Below are positions 32,735 through 42,419 of a stretch of 64,000 nucleotides of DNA, piece after piece. The notes under the pieces are model-generated. The model was not told where the DNA came from. It saw only the letters and a list, made by a program, of their open reading frames with translations, and searched no databases. The translations under genes and the position numbers were made by a program. Every line of letters starts with the position of its first letter. The stretch's first letter is position 1. Source of the DNA: Pelosinus fermentans (GTDB lineage: Bacteria > Bacillota > Negativicutes > DSM-13327); contig DJJR01000016.1 of NCBI GenBank assembly GCA_002434245.1, positions 140,509-204,508 of the forward strand, given 5' to 3'.

Positions 32735-33913
32735 TTATTTTGCTTTTACAAAAAGCAGCCTTTTATTTTGATGATAACTTTCCATTGTAATGTTCATAAT
32801 ATCAAACTCTTGTTTCATTGCAGTAAGCATATCAGTATTGTAGGGATAAGTGACTTCAAGGACGGCATAGCTAAGTGTAAAAGTTTTTAACTTCTTGACT
32901 AGTGGGATGAAATCTGTTGGATTTATTGCAGAAAAGTGCTGAAATACAATGACCATTTCCGTAGGAAATCTTTCCTCTGCCTTGAGCCATCTGGGCTCAG
33001 TATTTGTGCCATTAGGATTTAAGAAATCGATATAAACAGGTGCAATGCTAATCGTTTTTCCTCTGATTTGAGAATAAAGAAAATCAATATATTCAGCATT
33101 TTCATGAAATACAGTGACAGAAAGATTGCTCTGGGCTAAAGGAAAACACAGGGTAGGGTATTCACCTGAAATAAGGAGAATGTCTCTGATTTGGAATTTT
33201 TTAGTAAATTGAAGAATCGGGAAGAGTACTGCTGCAGGAATGTTGGAATGATGTGAAACAATATTTATTTTTCTTTCATAGAAATTAATCCATTGATAAA
33301 GTAAATGAGCAGCTTCTGTTACTGCCCCAATATGGGCATAATTTAAAATTCTAGTTCTTAAACTTATATATTTTTTTTCTTCTGCGTCCGTTAAGTGAGT
33401 AGAGACATTGTCTCCATGATGAGCTCCATTTGCCATGCAAATAATTGCATTAATGAATGCATCCATAAATTCTTCAAACATCCATGAAAATGTTTTATAT
33501 TGAATTATAGAGCCAAAATCAATCCATTGGAAATTTCCTTTATGATAAGCAATATTAAAGCGATGCCCGTCCTTTAGGCCTAGACCGATTTTATCAAGGG
33601 ATACTACCAAGTTTAATGTTGTATATGCAGCATCAATTGTCATTAATAAGGTCCATTCAAATGGATATATGTAAGGTTTTACTCTCTCATGTTCAAAGAT
33701 TAAAACAAATGGATCTAATTTAAAATCATCTGCAATTTTGGTATTGATAATATAACGTCCCAATAAATCATTTTGTAAGCATATATAATAAATAATAGTA
33801 TATTCTACTACGAAATCTTTATTAATGCCTCGGTATACTTTATTTTTATTTAATATGATTTCACCAGCAGGGTCAGATCCATTCAAAATAATGATATCGT
33901 TCATACGAATCAT
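32735..33913 (-). CDS. Divergent SAM-methyltransferase-like protein with lost glycine motif
   Basis: A 392-residue protein. The central wording YIYPFEWTLLMTIDAAYTTL, KIGLGLKDGHRFNIAY and FQWIDFGSI matches the N-terminal module of a family of paired-domain methyltransferases (EWP..LRDAAL, LKDA.P.N, .DIGSF). The C-terminal half keeps their order (LLISGEYPTLCFPLAQ, FHENAEYIDFLYSQ), but the SAM-binding GxGxG is not recognisable. It may be an inactive or repurposed relative. The ATG at 33913 lies close behind GGAGG. A lone gene. The family link is from memory of conserved text, not from a search. Confidence 0.5.
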   Translation of the reverse strand: MIRMNDIIILNGSDPAGEIILNKNKVYRGINKDFVVEYTIIYYICLQNDLLGRYIINTKIADDFKLDPFVLIFEHERVKPYIYPFEWTLLMTIDAAYTTLNLVVSLDKIGLGLKDGHRFNIAYHKGNFQWIDFGSIIQYKTFSWMFEEFMDAFINAIICMANGAHHGDNVSTHLTDAEEKKYISLRTRILNYAHIGAVTEAAHLLYQWINFYERKINIVSHHSNIPAAVLFPILQFTKKFQIRDILLISGEYPTLCFPLAQSNLSVTVFHENAEYIDFLYSQIRGKTISIAPVYIDFLNPNGTNTEPRWLKAEERFPTEMVIVFQHFSAINPTDFIPLVKKLKTFTLSYAVLEVTYPYNTDMLTAMKQEFDIMNITMESYHQNKRLLFVKAK

Positions 33914-34185
33914 TAACCTCCTTTGCCTTTCACATAACGGATACGTATAAGGAACAATAATAGGCAGAAAAGCATCTTAGCATTGCTATAGTTTATGTTT
34001 CACAAACCGGATGTGTTAACCAATATAAGAAAATCTTGAACTGCAGTTGTATCTTGTTTGAGAAACTCTTAGCAGCGTAACTAAAAAGTTTTTACCCGGC
34101 AGTTGTTTAAAACACTTGTCATAGTTTTGTCATATTTCCATGTTATGCTTACAATTAAAATGAAATGAGGTCTCAAAGGATTAAA

Positions 34186-34235
34186 TATAATAACAGAGTA
34201 ATAGTTGTATGCGCAACTATTGCTCTGTTATTATA
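34186..34235. repeat. Perfect 22-bp inverted repeat upstream of the RND operon
   Basis: Arms 34186-34207 and 34214-34235 are complementary at 21 of 22 positions (the other is a G-T pair), with the loop TATGCG. No T-run follows, so it may be an operator or leader structure rather than a terminator. The surrounding gap (33914-34330) otherwise shows no convincing gene; a 62-codon frame running through the repeat is discounted. Confidence 0.6.
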
Positions 34236-34330
34236 TTACTTGAGGCTTCATGCGAGAAAAACTACAAATATTGCATTTATGATCACAGTATTTTTTAACG
34301 TAGAAAAGAATTCACAGGAGAGTGAAACAG

Positions 34331-35569
34331 GTGGCACAACGTTTAGCAAGTAATAAAAAAATAGTAGCTATTATTGCAATTACAGCTTTTTCCTTATTGT
34401 TTTCAGCTTATCAAGGACTTCATTCGAAAAATACAGCTAAAGGACAACATTCCGAAGATACGAAACCGCTAGTTGATGTTTTAACGATTCAGCGCAAAGA
34501 TATGACTAAGACAATTGACTTAACAGGGCAAACGGTGCCTGAATCCCAAGTTGATATTGCTGCAAAATATACAGGGAAAATTACTCAGATCAATGTTCAG
34601 CTAGGGCAGTATGTCACGCCTGGGCAAGTATTATTGAGCCAAGACAGCAGTGATATTGATATTTCTATAGAGGAGAATAGTGCAAGTTTTCGCCAGGCAA
34701 ATGCAGATGCTATTGAAAGTAACGCTGCTTTTGAAGCTAATTACCAAAAAGCACAATCGGATTATCAGCACAGTGTAACTACATATCAAAGATATAAACT
34801 TTTATATTCTCAAGGGGCTATTTCAAAAGAAGTACTTGATAATGCAGAACAGCAGCTGATTTCATCCAAATCAGTTATGGAATCCTGGTCAAAACAGCTC
34901 ATGTCAGGAAGTGCAGCTTCCGTTGAATCAAAAAGAGCCAGTCGAGATAAAGCACAAAGTGTTATTGATGCATTAAAGAATCAAAAAGATGACCTTACTC
35001 TGCGAGCACCTCGATCCGGAATGATTGGTTTCCGGCAGGCAGAGGTAGGCAACATCGTATCAGCTGGTCAGATCGTTTTATCTATTGTTGATAATAGTAA
35101 TATCTATGTAGACTGCTCCGTATCAGAGCAAGATATCGGGCAAATGGTTCTAGGATTACCTACGACTATTGAGATTGAATCTTTGGGTAAGTCATTTACT
35201 GGAAAGATTATTTACATCAGTCCATCCATAGATAGTAAAACGCAAGCCTTTACCATTCGGATGATCCTTGACAAGCCTGAGGACAATATTCGAAGCGGAA
35301 TGTTTGCTCGTACCAAGATTAATACGATCCTAAGGTCACAAACCTTGTTCGTGCCAAAAGAAGCTGTTTTGTCGTTAAATGGTAAAGATCGCATTTTTGT
35401 TGTGAACAGCAGCAATCAAGTGGAAGAACGCATCGTACAATTAGGTTTACGTAATGATAAAAGCATTGAAATTATCAGCGGCATGCAAGAGGGCGAGACA
35501 ATTGCTGTTAGTAATTTAGCAAGACTCAAAACAGACTCTGCTATTACACCAAATATTCTTGCAGAATAG
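34331..35569 (+). CDS. RND efflux periplasmic adaptor (HlyD/AcrA family)
   Basis: Membrane-fusion protein that links an inner-membrane RND pump to the outside. 412 residues: N-terminal membrane anchor (residues 10-25), lipoyl-like half GKITQINVQLGQYVTPGQVLL near residue 80 (given in part), a helical hairpin at about 110-225, the second half DLTLRAPRSGMIGFRQAEVG, then beta-barrel segments. The GTG at 34331 is preferred, 10 bases from AGGAG; a GTG at 34322 is too close. It is 24 bases before the pump gene. No outer-membrane TolC gene is adjacent. Confidence 0.88.
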   Translation: MAQRLASNKKIVAIIAITAFSLLFSAYQGLHSKNTAKGQHSEDTKPLVDVLTIQRKDMTKTIDLTGQTVPESQVDIAAKYTGKITQINVQLGQYVTPGQVLLSQDSSDIDISIEENSASFRQANADAIESNAAFEANYQKAQSDYQHSVTTYQRYKLLYSQGAISKEVLDNAEQQLISSKSVMESWSKQLMSGSAASVESKRASRDKAQSVIDALKNQKDDLTLRAPRSGMIGFRQAEVGNIVSAGQIVLSIVDNSNIYVDCSVSEQDIGQMVLGLPTTIEIESLGKSFTGKIIYISPSIDSKTQAFTIRMILDKPEDNIRSGMFARTKINTILRSQTLFVPKEAVLSLNGKDRIFVVNSSNQVEERIVQLGLRNDKSIEIISGMQEGETIAVSNLARLKTDSAITPNILAE

Positions 35570-35593
35570 TCGAATCAGATAGGAAGTGTTATT

Positions 35594-38500
35594 GTGAATA
35601 TTACAAAATTATCCATACAAAAACCAATTGGCATCACAATGATAATTTTATTCTTTGTTGTACTTGGCTTATATAGTCTTCAGAGTATTAGCGTTGAACT
35701 GCTGCCAGCCCTTAATACTCCTTATGTTACTGTTTCTGTTCATTATGATGGTGCAGGAACAGAAGAAATGGAACAACAAGTTATTAAGCCACTAGAGGAT
35801 TCGCTGTCTTCCGTTGCCCATTTAAAACATATGACATCTACTGCCAGGCCAGAAAATGCTAATATTGTATTAGAATTTGATTTCACAGCAAACGCAGATA
35901 TTGCCTCTATTGATGCTACAAAGCAGGTGAACTTGGTACGACGAAGTTTGCCAGATGGGGTTGATGAACCAGTTGTTGTAAAACGAGATATAAATGCTAC
36001 TACGATTTTAGAAATTGCAGTGACATCCAATCAGCCTTTAGCTGAAATCTACACCAAAGCTGATTCTGTTTTTAAAGAACGTTTGCAGCGAGGAGATGGG
36101 GTTTCTGAAGTTGAATTGTATGGTGGCAGAGATAAAGAAATTTCTGTGGAGCTGGATAAAGATAAGCTTCGTTTCTACAATGTTGCAATTAATCAGATTG
36201 TAACCAAAATAAAAAGCGAAAATACCCTTCTGCCGTCTGGCAGCGTGTTCAATGATAAGACACAAGCTGATGTACGTTTGCTTGCTCAATATAAAACCCC
36301 TGATGAAATCACCAAGTTGCAAGTAACCAATGCGGATAGCATTCCTATACAATTGAAAGATGTTGCAACCATTCAAGAAAAAGATAAGCGAGTCAGTCGT
36401 TATAGCCGTGTAAATGGCTCAGATGCAGTTTCATTATCGGTTTATAAAAATAGTGATGCCAGTCTTGTCGATACGGTAACATCTACTCTACAGGAATTGG
36501 AAACACTGCGTACAGAATATCCGGATTATACATTTACAGTTGTTACGGATGCATCAAAATATGTTACCAATTCTTTACATAATACTTTTGGAAGCCTGAT
36601 AGAAGGCTTACTTACTACGGGGCTTATACTCTATCTTTTTCTGCGTGGCTGGCGATCTACAATTGCCGTAATAATTGCCATTCCTACATCGATGATATCT
36701 ACATTTTTCATCATGTATATTGCAGGGTTTTCTTTCAATATGATGTCGTTAATGGGAATGGCTCTTTGCATTGGTGTTTTAGTAGATGATTCTATTGTTG
36801 TACTCGAAAACATCCATCGTCACTTAAAAATGGGCAAAGATGCAGTCAGTGCGGCTGAAGATGGCCGTAATGAGATTGGTATGGCAGCGATTGCTATTAC
36901 ACTCTGTGATGTTGTTGTATTTATGCCGATCGCATTCATGACAGGAATGACGGGCCAATTTTTTCGTCAATTCGGCTTAACAATTGTTTTTGCCACTTTA
37001 TTTTCTATGCTTGTATCTTTCACCCTTACCCCAATGCTTGCTTCGCGCCTTTTTAAAGGGGGATTGACCGAGCCTCGCGGTGTAGTCTGGAATATTATGG
37101 ATCGAATGGAACAAGGTGCAATTACTAGATATGAGACGATTTTACGTTGGGGCTTACGTAATAGTAAAAAAGTCATTGCCAGTGTACTGATTTTATTCTT
37201 TGTAACGATTTCCTTAATTCCCTTAGGGGTTATTGGTTCAGAATATATGCCCCGTACAGATGAAGGCAGTTTTCGTGTTTCAGTAGAGCTGCCTGTCGGC
37301 CAAAACATTCAACAGTCAGATCTTGTCGTAAAAGAATTAGAAGAATATTTATCAACCATTCCTGAAGTAACAAATTATCTGTCCAGCACGGGCAGACCTT
37401 CCAGTAACAATGGTTCTATTAGTGTACAATTGGTTGATCGCAAAGAGCGTGGCCGGACAGTTTGGCAAATTACTGATCAAGTACGAGCCTATGCAAAGCA
37501 AAATTTTCCCAACGTCATTGTAAGAGTGAATGAATCACAATCTTCCGTAGCTGGAGTTTCAGGCGGAGGAGGAGGGGGCGGGGCTCCCATACAAATACAA
37601 TTACTGGGCTCTAATATGGATACTTTAGTTGCGTCTTCGTATCAAACCCAAAGCATCCTTTCGCAAATAGAAGGAATAAAAGACATCCGCAGTTCTTATA
37701 CAGAGGGGATGCCTGAAATCCAAATGACGATTGATCGTGACAGATTAAATTTTTATAATAGTTCGGTAGCTGAAGTTGCCAATGTTTTTCATGCTGCAAT
37801 CGCTGGACAACAGGCTGGTGTGTATGCCAATGATCCATTTAACGATGGTCAAGATACAGATATTACAGTTCGCATTAAAGGAAGTGATGGTTTTGCAATG
37901 CAGGACATTCGGTCACTGCCGATTATGGCTGGTAACCATCATATATCCTTAGGAGACATTGCTGTTCTGCGTGAAGGTACAGGGCCAGTCATGCTGCAGC
38001 GGGTAGATAAGCAGCGTTCCATAACAATACAAGCCAATATAACCGATCGCCCTTTAAATGAAGTATTGCAAGAGATTACAAAGAAACTGACCCCAAAAGA
38101 TCTAGGTACCGGTATTAGCTATCGCTATACGGGCCAGGCAAATAGTATGAGTGATACCTTTGGCCAAATGTTTCAAGCACTAGGCTTATCCCTTATATTA
38201 GTTTACATGCTGCTAGCTGTTCTATACGAGTCGCTTTTAACTCCATTTATTCGTATGTTTTCTCTTCCACTAGGGATGATAGGATCGCTGTTATTCTTAC
38301 TGATTACCAATAATACCATCAATCTATACTCTCTCATTGGTATCTTGGTCATGGATGGTTTGGTTGCCAAAAATGGAACCTTGCTCCTGGATTATACAAT
38401 AACGCTAATGGAACGAGGCGTTGGGGCTTTTGATGCTATCATTGAAGCCGGTAAAACAAGATTAAAACCAATTTTAATGACGACCATTACCATGGTTGTT

Positions 38501-38704
38501 GGTATGCTGCCCACAGCATTAGCATTAACAGAAGGCTCGGAGACGAGAGTCAGTATGGCATGGGTTCTAATTGGCGGTTTATTAAGTTCAACCGTGTTTA
38601 CGCTGCTTATTATTCCAATTATATTTCTATTCTTTCAGAATCATCCTATCAATTTTATGAAGAGGCTGAGTCTTCTTTCGAATTGGATCAAAAATTCAAG
38701 ATAA
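35594..38704 (+). CDS. RND multidrug efflux pump (AcrB/HAE1 family)
   Basis: Proton-driven exporter, 1036 residues, 12 membrane helices with two large periplasmic loops, the normal length. The proton-relay pair lies in GVLVDDSIVVLENIHRHL (TM4, near residue 395-410). The start IQKPIGITMIILFFVVLGLY and the repeated FxxGL-type ends are typical. A run of seven glycines (VSGGGGGGGAPIQ, near residue 657) forms an unusual flexible linker in the second periplasmic loop. Start GTG at 35594. It is cotranscribed with the adaptor. RND pumps of this type support a double-membrane cell. Confidence 0.95.
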   Translation: MNITKLSIQKPIGITMIILFFVVLGLYSLQSISVELLPALNTPYVTVSVHYDGAGTEEMEQQVIKPLEDSLSSVAHLKHMTSTARPENANIVLEFDFTANADIASIDATKQVNLVRRSLPDGVDEPVVVKRDINATTILEIAVTSNQPLAEIYTKADSVFKERLQRGDGVSEVELYGGRDKEISVELDKDKLRFYNVAINQIVTKIKSENTLLPSGSVFNDKTQADVRLLAQYKTPDEITKLQVTNADSIPIQLKDVATIQEKDKRVSRYSRVNGSDAVSLSVYKNSDASLVDTVTSTLQELETLRTEYPDYTFTVVTDASKYVTNSLHNTFGSLIEGLLTTGLILYLFLRGWRSTIAVIIAIPTSMISTFFIMYIAGFSFNMMSLMGMALCIGVLVDDSIVVLENIHRHLKMGKDAVSAAEDGRNEIGMAAIAITLCDVVVFMPIAFMTGMTGQFFRQFGLTIVFATLFSMLVSFTLTPMLASRLFKGGLTEPRGVVWNIMDRMEQGAITRYETILRWGLRNSKKVIASVLILFFVTISLIPLGVIGSEYMPRTDEGSFRVSVELPVGQNIQQSDLVVKELEEYLSTIPEVTNYLSSTGRPSSNNGSISVQLVDRKERGRTVWQITDQVRAYAKQNFPNVIVRVNESQSSVAGVSGGGGGGGAPIQIQLLGSNMDTLVASSYQTQSILSQIEGIKDIRSSYTEGMPEIQMTIDRDRLNFYNSSVAEVANVFHAAIAGQQAGVYANDPFNDGQDTDITVRIKGSDGFAMQDIRSLPIMAGNHHISLGDIAVLREGTGPVMLQRVDKQRSITIQANITDRPLNEVLQEITKKLTPKDLGTGISYRYTGQANSMSDTFGQMFQALGLSLILVYMLLAVLYESLLTPFIRMFSLPLGMIGSLLFLLITNNTINLYSLIGILVMDGLVAKNGTLLLDYTITLMERGVGAFDAIIEAGKTRLKPILMTTITMVVGMLPTALALTEGSETRVSMAWVLIGGLLSSTVFTLLIIPIIFLFFQNHPINFMKRLSLLSNWIKNSR

Positions 38705-38731
38705 GAAAACGAATTTCCCCTTTCAGTACAA

Positions 38732-38759
38732 AAAAAGGAACTTATTAAAGTTCCTTTTT
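38732..38759. terminator. Bidirectional terminator
   Basis: AAAAAGGAAC-TTATTAAA-GTTCCTTTTT between the convergent pump and amidase genes. Confidence 0.9.
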
Positions 38760-39465
38760 ATTGTATAAAATATTGTTTAATCCCGTTGTAAATTCCCATA
38801 GCTACCTTTTTATTAAAATCACGATTGATAAGCAGTTTTTCTTCTTTTGGATTAGAAATAAAAGCAGCTTCTGTTAGTATGGCTGGCATGTTCGTATTCT
38901 TGAGAACATAAAAATCACTTGGCTGAGAACCTCGATCATACAACTTTAACTGACTCACCATATTGTCCTGAACGAAACGGGCAAGATCACTGTTACTGCC
39001 CGGGCAGAAATAGGTTGTTGTACCAGTTCCGTGTTCGGCAAATGCATCGGTGTGAATGCTGACAAATAAGTCAGCATTTGCCTGGTTGGCGATATCGACG
39101 CGAGCTTGCAGTTCGTCAATGTCCGAAGATCCGTCTGTGGCAACATCCCGATCGGATGTCCGAGTCATAATGACAGTTGCTCCTCCGGCTGAAAGTAATT
39201 CACGTAAATCACGAGCAATTGCCAAAGTAACATTTTTTTCGGCAACATTGTTAGGACCGATAGCACCAGCATCACTACCTCCATGTCCAGGGTCAACAAC
39301 GATTACTTTATTCTTGAGGGGCTTCTTGTTTTGATATTGCCGAATTGCATCGATGTTCTGACTCTGGAAACCATACGCAGCAGCACTCGCTGTCATAGAG
39401 GTTGAGATCATGCCAAGTACCAGCAGAGCTATAAACGTAAGAGGCAATCGTAGCTGTCTTTTCAT
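38758..39465 (-). CDS. N-acetylmuramoyl-L-alanine amidase (Amidase_3)
   Basis: Zn amidase cutting the glycan-peptide bond of peptidoglycan. 235 residues: signal peptide 1-29 (ending ASA) and one catalytic domain. Metal and catalytic residues are in VVDPGHGGSDAGAIG, the Glu of AEKNVTLA, SIHTDAFAEHG and the general-base Glu of TEAAFISNPKEE. No extra wall-binding repeat. This is the CwlD/AmiC type; a spore cortex role (CwlD) is possible but not shown. A lone gene with its terminator shared with the RND pump. Confidence 0.92.
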   Translation of the reverse strand: MKRQLRLPLTFIALLVLGMISTSMTASAAAYGFQSQNIDAIRQYQNKKPLKNKVIVVDPGHGGSDAGAIGPNNVAEKNVTLAIARDLRELLSAGGATVIMTRTSDRDVATDGSSDIDELQARVDIANQANADLFVSIHTDAFAEHGTGTTTYFCPGSNSDLARFVQDNMVSQLKLYDRGSQPSDFYVLKNTNMPAILTEAAFISNPKEEKLLINRDFNKKVAMGIYNGIKQYFIQ

Positions 39466-39603
39466 TTATTCATCCTTACTCATTATAGATTTTGGTCAGT
39501 TAAGTAAATTATACTCTATATTCGTTCCCTGCGGTTAACGTAATATTTCCCATTGATTAGATGCGATAAAGGCGATGCATTGGCTATGGATCTGCAAGAA
39601 AAT

Positions 39604-39641
39604 GCCTGCAATATTTTGCAGGCGTGTTAAATATTGCAGGG
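39604..39641. promoter_or_regulatory. Palindromic activator site upstream of the leucine-dehydrogenase operon
   Basis: GCCTGCAATATTTTGCAGGC (39604-39623) is a perfect 20-base palindrome. A half-site AATATTGCAGG follows at 39629-39639. They lie about 65-100 bp upstream of the sigma-54 promoter, which suits binding of an enhancer-binding protein; the one encoded at the end of the operon is the natural candidate. Confidence 0.6.
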
Positions 39642-39704
39642 TCATTGGTCAGGCCTGTGCTTTGATGTATAGTGATTTTGTTATAAGGATGAACTAAATC
39701 TGAT

Positions 39705-39720
39705 TGGCATGTTTCTTGCA
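39705..39720 (+). promoter_or_regulatory. Sigma-54 (-24/-12) promoter of the branched-chain amino-acid operon
   Basis: TGGCATGTTTCTTGCA fits TGGCAYRNNNNTTGCW at all fixed positions. It lies 54 bases upstream of the leucine dehydrogenase start and reads toward it. Confidence 0.78.
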
Positions 39721-39773
39721 ATTCACTTGGAAAAGTTAGAAAATTTAAATTATTATTCTAAGGGGGAACCAGT

Positions 39774-40856
39774 ATGGAAATTATAAATTCTATGGAGCAT
39801 TATGACTATGAGCAGCTTGTCTTTTGCCAGGATAAGGCGTCCGGTTTGAAGGCCATTATTGCGATTCATGATACGACGCTGGGGCCGGCATTGGGCGGGA
39901 CACGAATGTGGCCCTATACCAGTGAAGAAGAAGCTGTTATCGATGCATTGCGACTAGCGCGTGGCATGACTTTTAAAAATGCGGCAGCAGGTCTTAATTT
40001 TGGTGGAGGAAAAACAGTCATTATTGGCGACCCAAGAAAAGATAAAAGTGAGGCATTGTTTAGAGCCTTCGGCCGATTTGTTGAAAGTCTCAATGGACGT
40101 TACATCACTGCGGAAGATGTAGGCATCTGTGTCGAGGATATGGACATTGTGAGCCAGGAAACGAAGCACGTTAATGGCGTAGGAGCGATAGCTGGATCCA
40201 GCGGCGACCCTTCTCCAATCACTGCTTTTGGAGTATTAAAAGGCATACAGGCTTGTGCGAAAGAGGTTTGGGGAAGTGAACAGCTGAAAGGGAAAACAGT
40301 GGCACTTCAAGGGCTTGGTCATGTGGGTTATTATCTGGCTAAACATTTGCATCAAGAAGGTGCGAATCTTATTGTAGCTGATATTAATGAGCAGAATGTG
40401 GAACGTGTGGTAAAAGAATTGGGAGCGACAGCGGTAAATCCCGATGCTATTTATGGTGTAGAATGTGATATTTTTACTCCAACAGCTCTTGGAGCAATCA
40501 TTAACGACCATACTATACCGCAGTTTAAGTGTCGTATTATTGCAGGTGCCGCTAATAATCAACTTGGAGAAAATCGTCATGGAGATCTACTTCACAGTAA
40601 AGGGATCTTGTATGCTCCTGATTATATCATCAATGCTGGAGGGGTAATTAATATAGCAGATGAATTGAATGGCGACTACAATAAAGAACGAGCCTTAAGA
40701 GCTGTTGAAATCATTTATCGGAATATTGAAGAAATTATTGCTATTTCAAAACGGGATAATATACCGACTTATAAGGCCGCTGATATTTTAGCTGAGCGGC
40801 GAATTGATACATTAGGGAAGGTGCGCAATACTTTTTTATCACACGCAAGAAGATGA
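39774..40856 (+). CDS. Leucine dehydrogenase (Glu/Leu/Phe/Val dehydrogenase family)
   Basis: NAD-dependent oxidative deamination of leucine, valine and isoleucine to 2-oxo acids. 360 residues. The glycine-rich substrate motif GGTRMWPY near residue 41 and [13 protein letters not shown], with the catalytic Lys at 80, are present. The Rossmann motif [13 protein letters not shown] starts at 180. AAGGGGG precedes the ATG. It heads the sigma-54-type operon with CoA-transferase and 2-oxoacid:ferredoxin oxidoreductase, which supports branched-chain amino acids over phenylalanine as substrate. Confidence 0.92.
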   Translation: MEIINSMEHYDYEQLVFCQDKASGLKAIIAIHDTTLGPALGGTRMWPYTSEEEAVIDALRLARGMTFKNAAAGLNFGGGKTVIIGDPRKDKSEALFRAFGRFVESLNGRYITAEDVGICVEDMDIVSQETKHVNGVGAIAGSSGDPSPITAFGVLKGIQACAKEVWGSEQLKGKTVALQGLGHVGYYLAKHLHQEGANLIVADINEQNVERVVKELGATAVNPDAIYGVECDIFTPTALGAIINDHTIPQFKCRIIAGAANNQLGENRHGDLLHSKGILYAPDYIINAGGVINIADELNGDYNKERALRAVEIIYRNIEEIIAISKRDNIPTYKAADILAERRIDTLGKVRNTFLSHARR

Positions 40857-40899
40857 TTCTTAAAAAACCAGGCTGGAATAAATTTTATGGAGGAAGCAA

Positions 40900-42243
40900 A
40901 TGAATTTTATACAAGAGTATCGTACTAAATTAACTACGGCAGAAAGAGCAGTTAAAGTCATTCAGTCTGGTGATTGGGTTGATTATAATTTTACATTAGC
41001 CCAACCCGTGGCTTTAGACAAGGCGCTGGCAGCACGAAAAAATGAACTAGTAAATGTGAAAGTAAGAGGAGGATTTTCATTAAGGCCTTTAGAAATTGTG
41101 AATGTCGACCATGAAAGAGAACATTTCTTTTATAATAGCTGGCATTTTAGCCCCTATGAGAGAACATTGAGTGATCGAGGTCTGTGCAACTATATACCAA
41201 TGATTTATCGGAACAAACCATTATTTTATCGTAAGAGTTTGGAAGTAGATGTAGCAATGTTTTCAGTGGCCCCAATGGATAAACATGGATATTTCAATTT
41301 TTCTCTCACGAACTCTGCATCCAGGGCGATCTGTGAGAAAGCTAAAATTATTATACTAGAGGTGAATGAGAAATTACCGATTGCTTTGGGAGGACAAGAA
41401 AATTGTATTCACATTAGTGATATTGACTACATAGTAGAAAGTAGTAATCCAGATTTGCCAGTCATTCAATCTGCAAAAGCTACAGATACGGACAGAAAAA
41501 TTGCTAAGTTGATCATAAAAGAAATAAATAATGCATCTACAATTCAATTGGGTGTGGGGGGGTTACCCAATGCGGTAGGTACAATGATTGCTGAGTCTGA
41601 TCTACAAGATTTGGCTATACACACGGAAATGCTAGTGGATGCCTATTTGATAATGGCGAAAGCAGGTAAAATCACCAATCGATATAAAAATATTGATAAA
41701 GGAAAAGGTGCTTGGGCTTTCTGCGCCGGAAGTCAAGAATTATATGACTGGGTTGATAGGAACAGCGGATTAGCCTCCTATCCAATTGACTATACGAATG
41801 ATCCAAATGTGATGGCGAATATTGATAACCTTGTTACCATTAATAGTTGCGTTGAAGTTGATATTTTAGGACAAGTGACTGCTGAAACATCGGGTTCTCG
41901 TCAGATCAGCGGCACGGGGGGACAGCTTGATTTCTTGAACGGAGGTTATTTGTCCAAAGAAGGAAAAAGCTTTATCTGTTTTAATTCTACTTTTATTGAT
42001 AAAAAGACTGGATTAATGAAATCGAGGATCGTCGTAGATCTGCCCACAAATGCAGTAGTAACAGATCCGCGTACACAAGCTCATTATTTTGTAACAGAGT
42101 GGGGAATGGCTAATTTGGCTGGACGATCAACTTGGGAGAGGGCAGAAAGGATTATTGAAATTGCTCATCCTAATTTTCGTGAGGAGTTAATTAAAGGTGC
42201 AGAGAAGCTAGGGATCTGGCGTAGATCTAACAAAATTAGTTAA
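40900..42243 (+). CDS. Acyl-CoA:acetate CoA-transferase (butyryl-CoA:acetate / 4-hydroxybutyrate type)
   Basis: Class I CoA-transferase of the single-chain acetyl-CoA hydrolase/transferase family, 447 residues. Features are SGDWVDYNFTLAQPVALD near residue 23, GVGGLPNAVGTMI near 218, AIHTEMLVDAYL with the catalytic Glu at 243, and SGTGGQLDFLNG near 340. Close relatives move CoA between butyryl-CoA and acetate. In this operon the likely donor is isovaleryl-, isobutyryl- or 2-methylbutyryl-CoA, releasing the free branched acid; this is inference from context. GGAGG precedes the ATG. Confidence 0.88.
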   Translation: MNFIQEYRTKLTTAERAVKVIQSGDWVDYNFTLAQPVALDKALAARKNELVNVKVRGGFSLRPLEIVNVDHEREHFFYNSWHFSPYERTLSDRGLCNYIPMIYRNKPLFYRKSLEVDVAMFSVAPMDKHGYFNFSLTNSASRAICEKAKIIILEVNEKLPIALGGQENCIHISDIDYIVESSNPDLPVIQSAKATDTDRKIAKLIIKEINNASTIQLGVGGLPNAVGTMIAESDLQDLAIHTEMLVDAYLIMAKAGKITNRYKNIDKGKGAWAFCAGSQELYDWVDRNSGLASYPIDYTNDPNVMANIDNLVTINSCVEVDILGQVTAETSGSRQISGTGGQLDFLNGGYLSKEGKSFICFNSTFIDKKTGLMKSRIVVDLPTNAVVTDPRTQAHYFVTEWGMANLAGRSTWERAERIIEIAHPNFREELIKGAEKLGIWRRSNKIS

Positions 42244-42251
42244 TGTATTAT

Positions 42252-42308
42252 GCGTATAGTCTCGGACAGTCCCATTTAGGACGGTAAAGGATGATCCAAC
42301 CTATACGC
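42252..42308 (+). other. Structured intergenic element inside the operon
   Basis: GCGTATAG (42252-42259) pairs with CTATACGC (42301-42308), enclosing GTCC-CATTTA-GGAC and GGAT-GATCC-type hairpins. There is no T-run. It may set the ratio of the CoA-transferase to the downstream oxidoreductase message by stabilising or cutting RNA. The 176-bp gap holds no gene. Confidence 0.35.
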
Positions 42309-42419
42309 TTATCGTTATGCTCCTTCTTTGCCCTGTCTAACGGCTATATGTGCTTGTTTTACGAGAGTATATCATAAGGCAGAGAGGAAAATCGGTATGG
42401 GAAACAGGAGGAATGAATC

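Noticed and set aside
34165..34353. 62-codon frame upstream of the RND adaptor
   Set aside because: It runs through both arms of the 22-bp inverted repeat, has no convincing ribosome site and overlaps the adaptor start.
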